DNA of 64,000 nucleotides. Source: Hirundichthys speculiger. Taxonomy: Eukaryota; Chordata; Actinopteri; Beloniformes; Exocoetidae. This document shows positions 22,829 through 35,337 of this stretch, in pieces. The stretch's first letter is position 1. Each line of letters begins with the position of its first letter. The position numbers were made by a program, and so were the translations under genes. The notes under the pieces were generated by a model. The model searched no databases and was not told where the DNA came from. It saw nothing but the letters and a program-made list of their open reading frames with translations. The stretch lies in contig JAGFBZ010002268.1 of the NCBI GenBank assembly GCA_018398805.1, positions 1,178,001 to 1,242,000 of the forward strand, read 5' to 3'.

Positions 22829-24650
22829 ACCGTATTGGCCCGAATTTAGGATGGCTCTGATTATAAGACGACCCCTATTTTCCAAATATCATTTTGGAAA
22901 AATAAAAATATGATGACGGCAATAAGGTTATTCATAAAACAACTTTTTATTGTACAATTACTATTGAAAGAAAATCACACAGATAACGTCTGCTGTATTG
23001 TTAAATATTTTAATGATTTCATCTTTTTTAGGAAGTATGGTACCATACTTACAAGGTATGGTACTACTTAGGGATGCACAATAACTGTTTTTTTTAAACC
23101 GATAACCAATAATTTTCAGCTCCTAAAGGCCGATACCGATAACCGATAACACACACGTATACCTAAGATCATTACATCAATACTATGAACAAAACCAAAA
23201 ACAGTTTTGACTCTTTAAATGAACAGATATTTATTTTTTTACAATGAAAAACTATTGGCAAGCCTCTCAAGCATTTTCATAAAGCTATCAAACGAACCTA
23301 TTTGATATTTCACATTAACTTAAATAAGCTGCATTACTTACTGATATAAAAAAAATTAAAAGCTCCTTGAACTGATGGAAATACATGCATGGGAATTACA
23401 AACTGAAAAAATGCATTCCTAAATGACAATAAAAAATAATGCACAGTGCATAATGTACTGACACAAGTTAGGCTTGTCTGTGTAAATAAACTGAAAAAGT
23501 GCACTCCATAGTAACAAAGAAATTACGTTTAAAGGATTTTGGCTTGTGGTTCCATTCAAATGAATGCCTTTAATTAAAGTAAATGAGGTTTAGTAGTTTT
23601 TTTTTTTTTTTTAATCTTATGGAAGCTTTAGATGAGAGAGATGATGGCGATGAGCGTAGAGGGGAGCGGAGGGGTTGACTTGCTGCTGGCTTGCTCATGT
23701 TAGCTCACATTAGCGCATTTTTAAAACTCCATGGAAGCGACGGTTATGTTTCAGGGGGCTGATCGGGTTTGACGTATTAAAGCTTGTGCTATTTTTTCCC
23801 TCCTTCGCTTGGAGCATTTGTCACAAATAACCAGTGAACTATCATCCTCTGAAACTTTAACGAAGTTCTACACCATTGCCGCCATGTTTTTTTTTTTCCA
23901 GCGCACTGTTCCACAATGCGGCATTCAAGGTGTAACGTAAATTCCTCCGTTCCCTCGTTTGCTCCTCGTTCTTTCGGCCTTATCTATTTTTCTATTTTTG
24001 ATGTGTAACATGTGGGAAAATACTGAGAATAATTAAAGTCAGCAACTACCAAAATGATGACAGAGTTAACAAGTTGTTTTCTGGCATGAGGGGGTATTCT
24101 TGATGTTCCTTACTGAGAAATAGTTTTTCTGATTATGCCGACGTCACTTGAACATAACATTCACTGCCGGTCATTCAAGGCTCCGAGGGAGCGAGGCACT
24201 GCCGTGTTAAAAAATACGAATAGCCATGATAACACACACATATAATTTCCTGTTATCAGCCCGATAACTATCGGGCCGATAGTTATCATGCATCCCTAGT
24301 ACTATTTAATAAACTGTGTTCTCTTAAAATCTGAGACTATGACTCTGAATAAGCTACAACCATGTAGTTCAATAACAGCATAACTATCACGGTCGAGTTT
24401 TATTCAAGAACAACATAAATAATTAAGTCTGTAAAAACTAATTCTGGACTCCAACAAAACTTTCAATGCCCTTTGCTCGAGTTGGCTTGTGGTTCCTCCA
24501 TTCTTACTGGTTACTGAGGTGCGGCTCCATCTAATGGCACAGATGTGTAATGACAATAGAAAAGTCTAGTCCTCGATAAGACGATCCCCATTTTTGAGAA
24601 TATGATTTCTAGAATAAAATATCGCCCTATATTCGGGCCAGTATGGTATT
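22829..24650. mobile_element. DNA transposon with GGCCCGAAT ends, host of an inserted hAT
   Basis: Left end ACCGTATTGGCCCGAAT and right end ATTCGGGCCAGTATGGTAT are inverted repeats, and a short TAAGACGA motif recurs next to both. Coding capacity is not recognised. A family A hAT was inserted at 23069-24298. Without the insert the element is about 590 bp. It holds a 56 bp module (24501-24556) also found inverted in the element at 60730. The superfamily is uncertain. Confidence 0.6.
23069..24298. mobile_element. hAT family A, copy 1 (nested)
   Basis: Ends TAGGGATGCA and TGCATCCCTA, with flanking 8-mers GTACTACT and GTACTATT (7 of 8 match). The ends contain repeated CCGATAAC motifs. On the minus strand near 23885-23770 a short frame reading VKVSEDDSSLVICDKCSK looks like the start of a BED zinc finger, the N-terminus of many hAT transposases. 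The catalytic region is absent. Sister copies lie at 27398-28493 and 51541-52760. Confidence 0.85.
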
Positions 24651-25162
24651 TACTTTCAAAATACATTTTTAATTTTCTGTATATTTCAAGTAACAAGAAT
24701 AAGCTGCCATTCTAACTATTTTCGACATTTTGACTTTATTCTCTGAGTGATGAAGAAAAAACAAAAATAACGCCATAATGCATCTGAATCCCACTGAAAG
24801 GTGAAATACGACAATAGAAAGCACAAATAAACTTGTATTTTGACTTACCATGGCAAAAAGTGCTGCTGCAAAAGGGCTCCACGTGCTATTAGCTGGTGGC
24901 TAACTCCTATAAGCAATGTTAAGGCTATGTTACAATATTTTGCTGCAAACCCTTTATCACGAGAATTTCATTATTTTGGGAGGTAATATTTAAATTTGGT
25001 GTTGTACTCGCTAGAGTACAATAGTTAGTATGTCTTGTTGATATTACATTGCTATATAATGGAAGATTCAGAACACCGCATGGTGGAAGTCAAGTTTTGA
25101 AGTCTATCAAATTCAATCATGACAAATAAACTTTTCATCAAAAATTAGGGAAAGTGATAGAC

Positions 25163-25800
25163 TAGGGTTTCTCAACGGGGGCGGTACCACCCCCCAGGGG
25201 GCTTTCTAAACCTTTAGGGGGGCGCTGGAAACATCAGGGCTGAGAGGGGGGCGCTCAGGCACAAATGAGGGGCGCCACGCCTTGAGAACTCTATTTCAAA
25301 CTTCCACGGTTTCCCAAGGTTTTTTTTTTATAGTGCAAATCTATTTATGTTTCAATAAAATGTTGTGCTCAGATTTCCTTTCAAAAAATAAAACTGCTGT
25401 CTGAGACCAAAACCCAGAGTCTGCTGCTTCCATGACCCGGTAAAATCTCCTTTTCTCTCTACGTCACAACCAGACAAGCCGAGCGGGATCGGTCGCCATA
25501 GCAATGCCCATAAACACTATGCGCTATGTGAGCAGGTATTCTCCAATGAAGCCATGAAGCTGTCGCGATTACAGGAGCATCTTTGTAAAAAACATGCAGA
25601 CAAGGCATCTATAGACTCGGCTTACTGAACAAGGGTTCAGCCAAACTCTCCACATGGAGACAAAATCCCGAAACCGTCTGAACCTCGTGAGCTCTGGTGC
25701 ACTCAGGCTTAAGCTCACAGCGATGTGTCCAGACGTGAAAAAGCTGGCAGCAGCCCACCAAGCTCAGGGCTCCCTCTAAAACTGAAAGAGCAGCAGTCGT
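25163..25800 (+). pseudogene. Internally deleted hAT: BED-finger start joined to transposase C-terminus
   Basis: The left end reads TAGGGTTTCTCAACGGGGG. At 25530-25625 a frame gives a C-x2-C ... H-x4-H finger (EQVFSNEAMKLSRLQEHLCK), like the BED/zinc-finger N-terminus of ZBED5/SCAND3-type hAT transposases. At about 25675-25790 another frame resembles the transposase end (LTAMCPDVKKLAAAHQAQGS then stop). The whole catalytic middle is missing. The right end is not certain. Confidence 0.55.
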
Positions 25801-26674
25801 TCCCTTTTGTAAATAGTTTTTTCTTCTTTTTTTCTCGTTGCCAGGCCAGGCCTTGTCAGTAGTCTACTCCTAAAATGACCGTTTGAAATGTTTAAGGCGC
25901 ATTAATTGACGCACGAGTGGTTCCAGGTTTGGATTAATTAATTCACACGCTGTTCACGTGAAGTGTGCATGATGTTGTTGGCGTCTTCAGTTAGCACTAC
26001 CCATAAAACAGATTTTCAACAAATTCTCCTGTGGTGGTATTTTTTCTTAGTTCCAAGAATTTATTTACAAATGTTGTGATGAATTAAAAAAATCATAAAA
26101 GGTGGCGTGGCCTTTCTCTCTGTAGAAAGATCAATTTGATTTAAATTCAATCTCACAGTTCAATCTCAGAAATTCAGCCTCACAGTCCAGAAGATCAACT
26201 GAAGAGGTTTCGGTTCCAGTGCAACTAAAGTATTATCGTACTCACCCTAACCCTATTATTATTTCCATGTTATTTCCTTTATTTCTATTTCCACAAATTA
26301 AAATCCATGCTTGCATGCACACGCACATTTTTCATTTTTCTCTCTCTCTTTTTTTTATGCCTTCCAAAGCACTGCTGTATATCGAATTTGAAGTGAAAGT
26401 GTCAGAGCTGGAAGAATGACCTGAAATTCCCTATTCTTTAGAATGGAGGTTTCTGAAAAATATTTTTAGAAATTCAGAAAAGACCACAGTTTTTAAATTG
26501 CTTCTGTGTTCTCATCTTTGACATCTGGAGAGTAAAAAGGCACATTGCTGCATCTGTTTTAGTCCTCTGACATTAATGTTGTTAAACTGGTTAAGATTCA
26601 TCAAACAGTGTTGACACAGAAAGGCAGAGTTTGTGAGTAGTGCAGAGCCAAAATCACAGTCAGGCAATACTATG

Positions 26675-26752
26675 TACCACCTCATTGGTTGTGGTCCCGA
26701 CCCAGAACTGGGTCACGGGCCACCTGGTATTGGGTTGTTGACAGCCACTGAG
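26675..26752. mobile_element. hAT end fragment
   Basis: GTCCCGACCCAGAACTGGGT followed by GGGTTGTTGACAGCCACTG looks like the right end of a CAGTGGCT-type hAT element. A comparable end lies at about 58485-58542. It is too short to classify further. Confidence 0.4.
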
Positions 26753-27202
26753 AAAAAAATAATTAATTTATTCTGTTCCTCTATAACAAATATAAGTCCA
26801 CCAGGTGTTGTATTTGAAAATTATCACCAGATATTCTCTCCCTTCCTGCCTGCCATGTCTGCCAATTACCATTGACTTTGCTCAGAATTACAACCATAAC
26901 CCAGTTTGTGTACATGTGTATTTGTCTTGGCCTCCTGCCAACAGTGACTCAGCATTTTCTCTCTCCTCAGTCTTTTTCAACAAGATGGCTGCCATCAAAG
27001 CACTGTTTAACCTCTGCTATTGTTAAATCTCTGATGAAAACTGACAAACATGAAACATTATGTGACAAGAAACATAGAATCCAGATGAGGTATAACCATC
27101 AGTTTCTCTCACAGACTGACTGAGGAGCACCAGGTCTGTTGTTTATGACATATTGACAAGCATATTAGGACAAAATGGCAGATCTCAGACCCACATATAC
27201 CA

Positions 27203-27272
27203 GATGGATGGATAAATAATGGATGGATGGAGATGGGATGGATGATGGATGGACACAGTGATGGATGGATGG
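27203..27272. repeat. Imperfect (GGAT)n microsatellite
   Basis: Repeated GGATGGAT units with interruptions. Confidence 0.9.
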
Positions 27273-27397
27273 GTGCTTTAATGCCTGTGGTTAGCATGTA
27301 GGTAACTTAGGATTTGGCTGACTGAGATGTGGTAAACATGTGGCTAAGTTAACTGTGGTTAGCATATGGCTAACATGGCTTCAGGGAGCATTCAGCT

Positions 27398-28493
27398 TAG
27401 GGATGCACAATAACTGTTTTTTAAAACCGACACCGATAACTTTCAGCTCCTAAAGGCCGATACTGATAACCGATAACACACACATAAACCTAAGATCATT
27501 ACATCATACTATGAACAAAATCAAAAATAGTTTTGACTTTTTAAATGAACAGATATTTATTTTTTCCAAAGAAAAACTACTGGCAAGCCTCTCAAACATT
27601 TTTGTAAAGCTATCAAACAAACCTATTTGATATCTCACATTAACTTAAATAAGGTGCATTACTGACTGATATAAAAAAAATAAATAAAGGCTCCTTGAAC
27701 TGATGGAAATACGTGCATCAAAATTACAAACGGAAAAAGATTAACATTTAAAGGATATTGGCTTGTGGTTCCATTTAAATTAATACCTTTAATTAAAGTA
27801 AATGAGGTTCAGGAGTTTTTATTTTTTAATCTCATGGAAGCTTTAGATGAGAGGAATGAGGGGAGGGGAGACTGCTGCTGGCTTGCGCACGTTAGCATTA
27901 GCTTCTTTTAGCTCACGTTAGCGCAATTTCAAAACTCCATGGAAGCAATTGTTATGTTGTAGGTGGCCGATCGGGTTTTACGTATTAAAGCTTATGCTTG
28001 TGCTTCCCTCCTCGTAGAATTCGCTTGGAAGATTCATCACAAATAACCACCAAACTATCTTCTTCTGAAACTTTAACGGAGTTCCACGCCGCCATGTTTG
28101 TTGTGATCAGTACGCTGTGCTGCAGGCTGCATTCAAGGTGTAACGTAAATTCTCACGTTCCCTCTTTTTTATGTGTAACATGTGGGAAAATACTGCGAAT
28201 ATCAATTCAAGTCAGCAACTACCAAAATTATGACCGAGTTAACGAGTTGTTTTCTGGCATGAGGGGGTATTCTCGATTTTCCTTATTGAGTAATTGTTTT
28301 TCTGATTATGCCGATGTCACTTGAACATAACATTCACTGCCGGTCATTCAAGGTTTAGAGGGCGCGAGGCACTGCCGTGTTGACAAAAATATGTTATTGG
28401 GGCTATTCATGATATCGGAGTTATTGGGATGACGTCATAATTTCCTGTTATTGGCCTGATAGTTATCAGCCCGATAGTTTTCTTGCACCCTTA
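27398..28493. mobile_element. hAT family A, copy 2
   Basis: A perfect 8 bp target duplication ATTCAGCT (27390-27397 and 28494-28501) brackets a 1096 bp element starting TAGGGATGCACAATAAC. It is collinear with copy 1 but lacks some internal blocks. The right end has decayed to GCACCCTTA. A BED-start-like frame, VKVSEEDSLVVICD, is present on the minus strand near 28080-28030. Confidence 0.9.
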
Positions 28494-28501
28494 ATTCAGC
28501 T

Positions 28502-30000
28502 AATTAAGTTCTGTTTGGCATTTAAGTTCATTTTGCTGCTGTTAGTATGCTGCTAATTTAACTACATTTAGCATGCTGCTAATTTAGCAGTGGTTACTGT
28601 TGTGGAAACAATAGCACATATCCTTATATTAGTTTTTAACCACATGGTGACTAACACATCTGTGTAAATCTGAGGATGAACATAAACAACAAGACTTGGC
28701 TATGACTGGAATTCAGTGTATTTTAATATCCATTTGCAGGCAAAAGGGTCATACCTTACACCTCAGCAGATCAATGCAGAGTGACAAAGAGTATCAGTCA
28801 TACAAATGGTTTAAACAAAGGACTAGATTGCACTAGACAAAACATCTGAGGCACTTAGGAATAACATCTTGCAGGTGTCCAAGAGAGTGGGAAACAGGAG
28901 AAACCCAGACACCATGAAAGGCTCATGGCCAAAACTAAATATCAGAAACAATATCATAGAAGATAATGTTTACATTCTACCATAGTTACCATTTTGCTAG
29001 CTTAACTTACTTGAGTATCCTGCTCGGTCAGCCCTGGTTAATATGTAGCTAACTCAGTTGCATTTAGCTTGCTTCTTCCTCAGTTTTTAATAGCGTTTCG
29101 CCAATTTACATGCATTTGGCTTGCTGCTAATTAGCTGGTATTAAGATTTATTTGACTTGGGTGCATTTGGTATTTAACTAATTTAGTTGTGTTTTACATA
29201 TTTCAGCTGTTCAACACATTCTGCTACATTTGAAGATTTCTTTCAAATGTTTTGTAATCTCATGTTCTTCAAACTTTGAACATTTTAGTTAATTATTTTT
29301 CTGACTTCTGCACATTTTACAAGTTTTACCTACTACCACATTCTTTGTCCCATTTCAACAGTTCTGGTATCAACATGTTGAGCTCCTTCTGGAGATTTAT
29401 GCTGTTACTTCTGCTTTTTTAACTTATATGCTTTAGCATAACAAAATTATATAATCTTTATAATTAGCATTTTGCTAATTTGGGAGCATTTATATTGCCC
29501 GTAACTTAGTTTCATTCAGCCTTTTGCTTCCTTAGCTGTGGTTTACATTGCAGCTCTTCAGTACATTCTGCTGAGACCTAAAAAGGTTGCATTCTGGTGC
29601 ATTTAAAGGTTCTTCAGTTGTTCAGATTGACTTTAAACCCATTATCTTCAAATTTTAAAACTTTTGAACAGATTTCAGGGACAGTATTCAGCTCTCAGCA
29701 TTCACAACTGCAACTTTAAAGAAAATGCTGTTTTCTAGTTAAAAGGGAGTCTACCAAAAAAAGCTGTTTGCTAAAAAATATCTGAAGACTAATTCATCCA
29801 AAAGCAATACTAATGCTCCTAACAAAAAGTTTTGAATTATTATTATTATTATAATTATTGTTATTATTATTATTATTATTATTGTTAGTATTATTATTAT
29901 TATCCTTTTTAAAATAAAATGGAAGTTTATTTCTGCAGGCTGCACTGTCTATTAGCAAAGCATTTGTCATTAATAGAATTATAATGAACAGTGCTGAATG
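28502..30000. other. AT-rich spacer with (ATT)n
   Basis: No gene recognised. Degenerate TTAGCATGCTGCTAA-like phrases recur at about 28540-28590 and 29090-29130. A pure (ATT)n tract lies at 29836-29902. Confidence 0.5.
29836..29902. repeat. (ATT)n microsatellite
   Basis: TTA/ATT repeats with a few interruptions. Confidence 0.9.
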
Positions 30001-30001
30001 T

Positions 30002-30235
30002 GGGCAGCATGGTTGTGCGTTTTAACTCTGCATGGAGTTTGGACATTCTCCTCTTGTCTCAGTAGGTATTTTCCAGGTAATTCAAGTTCCAAATCCAAAA
30101 TCATGCATGTTAGTTTTATTGGTTAATGTAAATTACCTAAGTGTGAGCATGGGTGGTTGTCTGTGGCCCTGCGATAGACTGGAGAACTGTCCAGGGAGTG
30201 CCCTGTTCCTCACCTGGTGACAGCTGCAAGACTCC
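30002..30235 (+). mobile_element. Old tRNA-derived SINE of the DANA/HE1 style
   Basis: The order of phrases GGCAGCATGGTTGTGCG, TGGAGTTTGGACATTCTC, ATCATGCATGTTAG and CCCTGCGATAGACTGG follows common teleost tRNA-SINEs. The B-box region is deleted or decayed, so this is an ancient copy. Confidence 0.6.
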
Positions 30236-31379
30236 ATCTCTCACCATGACACACAACAGGACCGAAGTGTGTCTGGTAATTGTTGTATTTCAACTTTTAA
30301 TCTCTGTGCTGAATTTGATTATTGATTAAAATCAAATTAGAATTTTAAAGTTAGAAACACTACACAAGGAAGATGAGCCACATTCAAGCAAGGTTGTATG
30401 ATTAAGCAAAGGTTTGTTGATGTGCATCTTTCAGAGTCATTTAAAGCAGTCTACTAAAACAGCATTTCTAAAGTGCTGAGGAAGCTGATGGGGTAGGAGC
30501 CAGGACCACAAAAGCATGACCACTTTGTGTTTTATAGTTGGAGCAGGGAACAAATAACAGCTTGAGTTTTGTAGCTTGGAGTGGTCGGGTGGTGGAGTAT
30601 AATAGAGATGAGATGCACAAAAATGTTAACTAGGGTGCTAGTGCTTTGAAAGTAATTAGCAGAATTTAGTGCTAAATTTTTCGGGGGGAAGCCAGTGAAG
30701 GGATGCCAGAACAGGGTTTGTGCGGGACTGATGAGATGCTCTTCTTAGAACTAGGGGTGTGAATCGTTTACTATCTCATGATTCAATTCAATTCCAATTT
30801 TTTGGGGGGCCATGATTCGATTTTAAAAATCGATTTCTGGATTCAAAACAATTTTATTCATAATGATTTCTGATCATGATCTACTCCCATCTGCTTTGCA
30901 AGACAGAATGACAAATGGAGACATTAAAATGTCTTTTTTTTATTTTTTTTACATGTATTAAGTTTTAAATATCTATCCATGCTTAGATGGAATTGTTGCT
31001 ACTGTTACATCAAAGCAATATCACATACTGCTTAAGTAACAAAAATAAAAGTGCCTCTTTTATTTAAAAAAATAGTGAAGTTAAACATGCTGCCTTTTTA
31101 AATTCTGAGAAAAGTACCTTTACCAAAAACAGTGTGTGGTCCATAACTGCTACTCTAAGTAGCTAATTATGAAATAAGTTTGCAAAACATGGGATTCGAG
31201 CAGCCACGTTTCAGTTTTGTCGTGAGTGGGGAATGTCACAAAAGACTGGGTTGCTCTTGATGTCCATGCATCACATATTAGTGGCACTCAGGTTGCCAGT
31301 GCCCTAACCAAAACCATCATTCTTTAAGTCTATTGGTAAAGCTGTGGCACAGCTGTCTCTGCAAATCTTACGGGCTGAT

Positions 31380-31790
31380 ATGACGCACCTTGGCTCCACT
31401 GTCTGCAACATGCAGATGAACCCCTCGTTCTCCACCACACAGTAAGGCCGTCGGTTTTTGATGTTGAAGCAGGCAATAGACCAAGTTATTTATTTATTTT
31501 TTGCTGGCTCGTAGCTGGCAGAGAGCTTTGTCAAGCACTTGCAATGGTCTGCAGCTGGCGGCTGACTCTGCTCCGTGTCTTGGATCACCGGGTGATTCAT
31601 CGTAATATGAGCCTGTGCATTTATTGTGTTGCCGAAGTGCTTGATCTTAGTTTTGCAATGCTTGCACACTGTGTGCGTCATGTCCAGCTTTGCGGTTCTG
31701 GGCATTCGGTAAAAAATGAAATGATGCCAAATGTTAGCCTTTTGCGAAGACTGGGCCGGTTGGATCTCCTTTTCCCCCATCTTTGTTGTT
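31380..31790 (-). pseudogene. Remnant of BED-finger (ZBED-like) hAT transposase
   Basis: The minus frame 31790-31500 carries VCKHCKTKIKHFGNT followed by NAQAHITMNHP, a C-x2-C ... H-x4-H BED finger. Shortly downstream (31480-31380) a second frame gives RRPYCVVENEGFICMLQTVE. That is close to the RPYSVVENEGFxxMLxxLEP motif of ZBED1-like hAT transposases. The catalytic domain and the C-terminal dimerisation region are missing. Confidence 0.7.
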
Positions 31791-32103
31791 TCCTTCTTTG
31801 TTTTAGATAGATAGATGGATAGATGGATGTACTTTATTGATCCCAAACTGGGAAATTGCAGTGTAGCAACAGCAAGACATTAAAAACAGAATATTAAATA
31901 CCAATATAAAAAACAAAGTATTCCTATTTACAATATAATTATTTACAATATAATTATAAGACACATATAAAAAACACACAAGAGCAATATAAAAGTGTAA
32001 CATACAACAAATAGTGCAATGAGCTGCAAGGTGCAGTGAACTGAAGTGTGCATTGAACTAAGGTGCAAATATGTGTTATGAATAACAGAAAAACAGAAAA
32101 ACA

Positions 32104-33321
32104 TCAGGCAAGAGTCTTATTGTACAGATAACAACAATTACTGCCAGATTGTGCATGTGGCAGGAAAGATTTTCTGTATCTGTCCCTACGACAGCGGAGC
32201 TGTAACAGTCTGTTAGAGAAGGTGCTCTGCTGTCTTTCCAGTGTGAGGTGGAGAGGATGCTCCTCATTGTCCATGACGGAGAGCAGTTTACTGAGTGTCC
32301 TCCTCTCCACCATGGTCTCAAAAGACTCCAGCCTGAGACCCACTACAGAGCCAGCCTTCTTGATTATCCTATCAAGTCTGCTGGTGTCACTGGCTCAGAT
32401 GCTGCTGCCCCAACATACAGCAGCAAAGAAAAGGGCGCTGGCAACAACAGACTGGATGAAGGATTTCAGCTTCCTCAGGAAATAGAGTCTGCTCATCACC
32501 TTCTTGTACACAGCATCCATGTTAGATTTCCAGTCCAAACTGTTGATGATCACCACTCCGAGGTATTTGTAGTCCTCCACCTCCTCTACCACCTCCCCTC
32601 TGATCTGTAGAAGCTGTGAAGGTGTCTTCTTCCTCCTGAAGTCGATCACCATCTCTCTGGTCTTGTTGATGTTCAGCCTCAGGTGATTCTGCTCCATCCA
32701 CTCTACAAAGTTGTTCACCAGTGCCCTGTACTCACTCTCATCTCCCCCTCTTACACACCCAACAACAGCTGAGTCATCAGAAAACTTCTGCAGGTGACAT
32801 GACTTAGAGTTGTACTGAAAATCAGTGTTGTATAAGGTGAAGAGGAAGGGAGAGAGCACAGTCCCCTGTGGAGCTCCTGCATCACTGACCACCACATCAG
32901 ATAGAACTTTGCCCAGACAGACAAGTTGTGGTCTGCCAGTCAAGTAGTCAGTAATCCAGGAGACCACAGAGCCGCTGACACCCATCACCTGCAGTTTCTC
33001 ACCCAGAAGCAGAGGCTGGATGGTGTTAAAAGCACTGGAGAAATCAAAGAATGTGATCCTCACAGTGTCTCCTCCACCATCCAGATGCACATGAGCTTGT
33101 TGCAGCAGGTAGATGACAGCATCATCGACTCCTAAACGTGACTGGTAGGCAAATTGCAAGGGGTCCAGAAACATCCTCACCTGTGGCCTCAGCTGGACCA
33201 AGACCAGTCTCTCCAGGACCTTGATCACATGGGATGTGAGAGCGACTGGTCTGTAGTCTGCTGGATCAGATGGCATCGGCTTCTTGGGGACTGGAACCAG
33301 GCAGAACAACTTCCGCAGCAC
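32104..33321 (-). pseudogene. Reverse transcriptase region of the L2-like LINE
   Basis: The 308-codon minus frame 33321-32395 contains RT motifs: PADYRPVALTSHVIKVLERL, DFSSAFNTIQP, GAPQGTVLSPFLFTLY and FSDDSAVVG, where the usual DD pair is kept. A TGA then interrupts the frame at 32395-32397, and the same frame continues to about 32104 with RRTLSKLLSVMDNEEHPLH. The context fits a single CGA-to-TGA type mutation. The upstream RT part is displaced to 34940-35337 by the hAT at 33370. Confidence 0.85.
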
Positions 33322-33369
33322 TGGGACCTTCTCCTGACTCAGGCTCTGGTTGTACAGATGTGTCAGTAC

Positions 33370-34044
33370 TAGGGCTGGGTTAAACGATTATTTTTGTAAT
33401 CGATTAATCTAGAAAATAGTTTTTCGATGCATCGATTAATCTAACGATTCATTTTTAAATCCGATTCGATTCGATTTCGATTCGATTATCGATTATCTCC
33501 CCATAATTTGACCTATATAGCAATTAATGCAAATTTATCTCCATGAATAAAACACAAATTTCTTCTTTCAAGTTCAAAAATGAATTATATTGAACAATAC
33601 AACAATAAAGTGCACACAGTTATAGTGCAATGGAATCCTATAATAAAAAATAATAAAATAAAACTTTCCTTCAATAAATAAAACTGCAAAAAACACACTC
33701 TGAACCAAAATCTTATCAACATAAAATAAATAAAAAATAACAGCAGCAGTGACAGCTGCAATTTACAAAACAACACAATGTGTGACAGCAGCAACTTAGC
33801 CTAATCATTTAAATCTGTGAAATAAATAACAAATAAATTCAAGTATTAGGCCTATTACTGTTAAGTGAACAGCAGTTTAACTTTTAGTAGTTAGGATGCT
33901 CTCAGTAACTGCAGCAGCCTTTTTTTTTCATCTGATAGTACAAACTTTTCTGCTTATCCCTGTCCCTGAAAACATAAATCACAAACATAGTGCACAGGTT
34001 AATAAAAATATGTACTTCTAAATGATCTGCCCATACCAATAAAG

Positions 34045-34076
<32 letters not shown>

Positions 34077-34931
34077 ATCAACCTAAAAGTTGAAAGTTAA
34101 ACTAACTTTAGCGTGTATTTGAGGAGTGTGTGTCTGTGTCAGTTAAAAAAAAAGTGTGTCAGCAAGAGGCGAGTGTGTGATAGAGATGCGCGGATGAACC
34201 GTGCACCCGCGGGCGGAGCGGATAATCCGCATATCGGGCGGATGACTCGTCAAAAAATAATACTTTAATTAAATTCGGGCGGGTTGCGGTTGAAGCACTC
34301 AAATAATAATAATAAGAAAAAATACTTTACATATTATTAAAAAGGATGGCGGGTCGGTTCGGTTTTGAAAATTGGTGAAAAAACGTTCCTGCAAATGGAT
34401 AGCGGGCGGATAGAGATTTTAAGAAGCGGTTGCGGGTTAAAAATATACGTCATCCGCGCATCTCTAGTGTGTGAGGGGCGTGTGTGTGTTTTTAAGTGGG
34501 CACATGTTCTGTGTGTGCGAGGCTGGAGCACAAGTTACGTAGTGCGGTTTGGATGAATGACGGGGTTAATCACCGCAAACAAGGAAAGAAAAAAAAGTTG
34601 AAAACTTACGGCGTCTTCTCCTCCACACAAGCAGCTCCCGAGTGCCTCTATTCAAGGTGCTGGTGCATCGCGGTAGTGCTTTTATGATATGCCATCTCTA
34701 TTTTTGCACAGGTCACAGACCACCGAATCGTTACCTTTAGGTGTAAAGTACTCCCATAGTTTTGACATCCTGTTACGAGATAGCTTCTTCTCCCCCAACT
34801 CGCTGCTACTCGATACCGCGGCCGCCGCCATTTTTTGATTCTGAGTGACGACGCATCGACGTGCAGTTTTTGCGTCGACGTATTTTTTGCGTCGACGTAA
34901 TCGATGACGTCGACGCGTCGTCCCAGCCCTA
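33370..34931. mobile_element. hAT family B, inserted in the L2-like LINE
   Basis: Ends TAGGGCTGGG and CCCAGCCCTA, with a perfect 8 bp duplication GTCAGTAC (33362-33369 and 34932-34939). The ends are rich in ATCGATTAATC and GTCGACG motifs. A minus-strand ORF at 34831-34685 starts MAAAAVSSSSELGEKKLS and includes LWEYFTPKGNDSVVCDLCK, the first half of a BED finger, then stops. An (AAT)n tract lies at 34047-34074. A second hAT is inserted at 34181-34466. Confidence 0.9.
34181..34466. mobile_element. Small hAT MITE nested inside family B
   Basis: The 286 bp element with ends TAGAGATGCGCGGATGA and TCATCCGCGCATCTCTA is flanked by perfect GTGTGTGA duplications (34173-34180 and 34467-34474). Internal sequence is GC-rich with CGGGCGGAT repeats. 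No coding capacity. Confidence 0.92.
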
Positions 34932-34939
34932 GTCAGTAC

Positions 34940-35337
34940 AGGAGACAGCTGGCTGGCACAGGTCTTCAGGATCCTGGGGGCGATGCCATCAGGGCCTGCA
35001 GCCTTTCACTGGTTCAGTCTTTCCAGCTGTCTCTTCACCTGGCCTGTAGTCACCATAGTGCGGGGGTTGGTGCTGATGTCTTCAGAGGTGGAGGGGGGGC
35101 AGATGGTGCTGATGCGTTCAGAGGTGGAGGGGGGCAGAAGGAGAGGTGTTGAACAGGAGAAAGCGGGGGGCAGGGTGGAGCCATTTGGGACAGTGTGAGT
35201 GTGTCGGGGGTTGAAGGTGACGGGGGCACGGCAGGAGGTGAGCTGAACCTATTGAAAAACAGGTTGAGCTGGTTTGCTTTGTCCAGGCTCCCTGTTGTCT
35301 GCCTGTCTTTCCCTTTGAATCCTGTGATTTGCTTCAT
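34940..35337 (-). pseudogene. L2-like LINE fragment between endonuclease and RT
   Basis: The minus frame 35337-35050 reads MKQITGFKGKDRQTTGSLDK, a proline-rich linker PPCPPLSPVQHLSFCPPPP, and on towards the RT start. It belongs to the same LINE as 32104-33321 and is separated from it by the family B insertion. Confidence 0.75.

Noticed and set aside
27203..27290. CRISPR-like or tandem-gene repeat
   Set aside because: It is a plain GGAT microsatellite with no spacers.
32222..33372. + strand frames opposite the L2-like reverse transcriptase
   Set aside because: Antisense shadows of the RT coding region, without family motifs.
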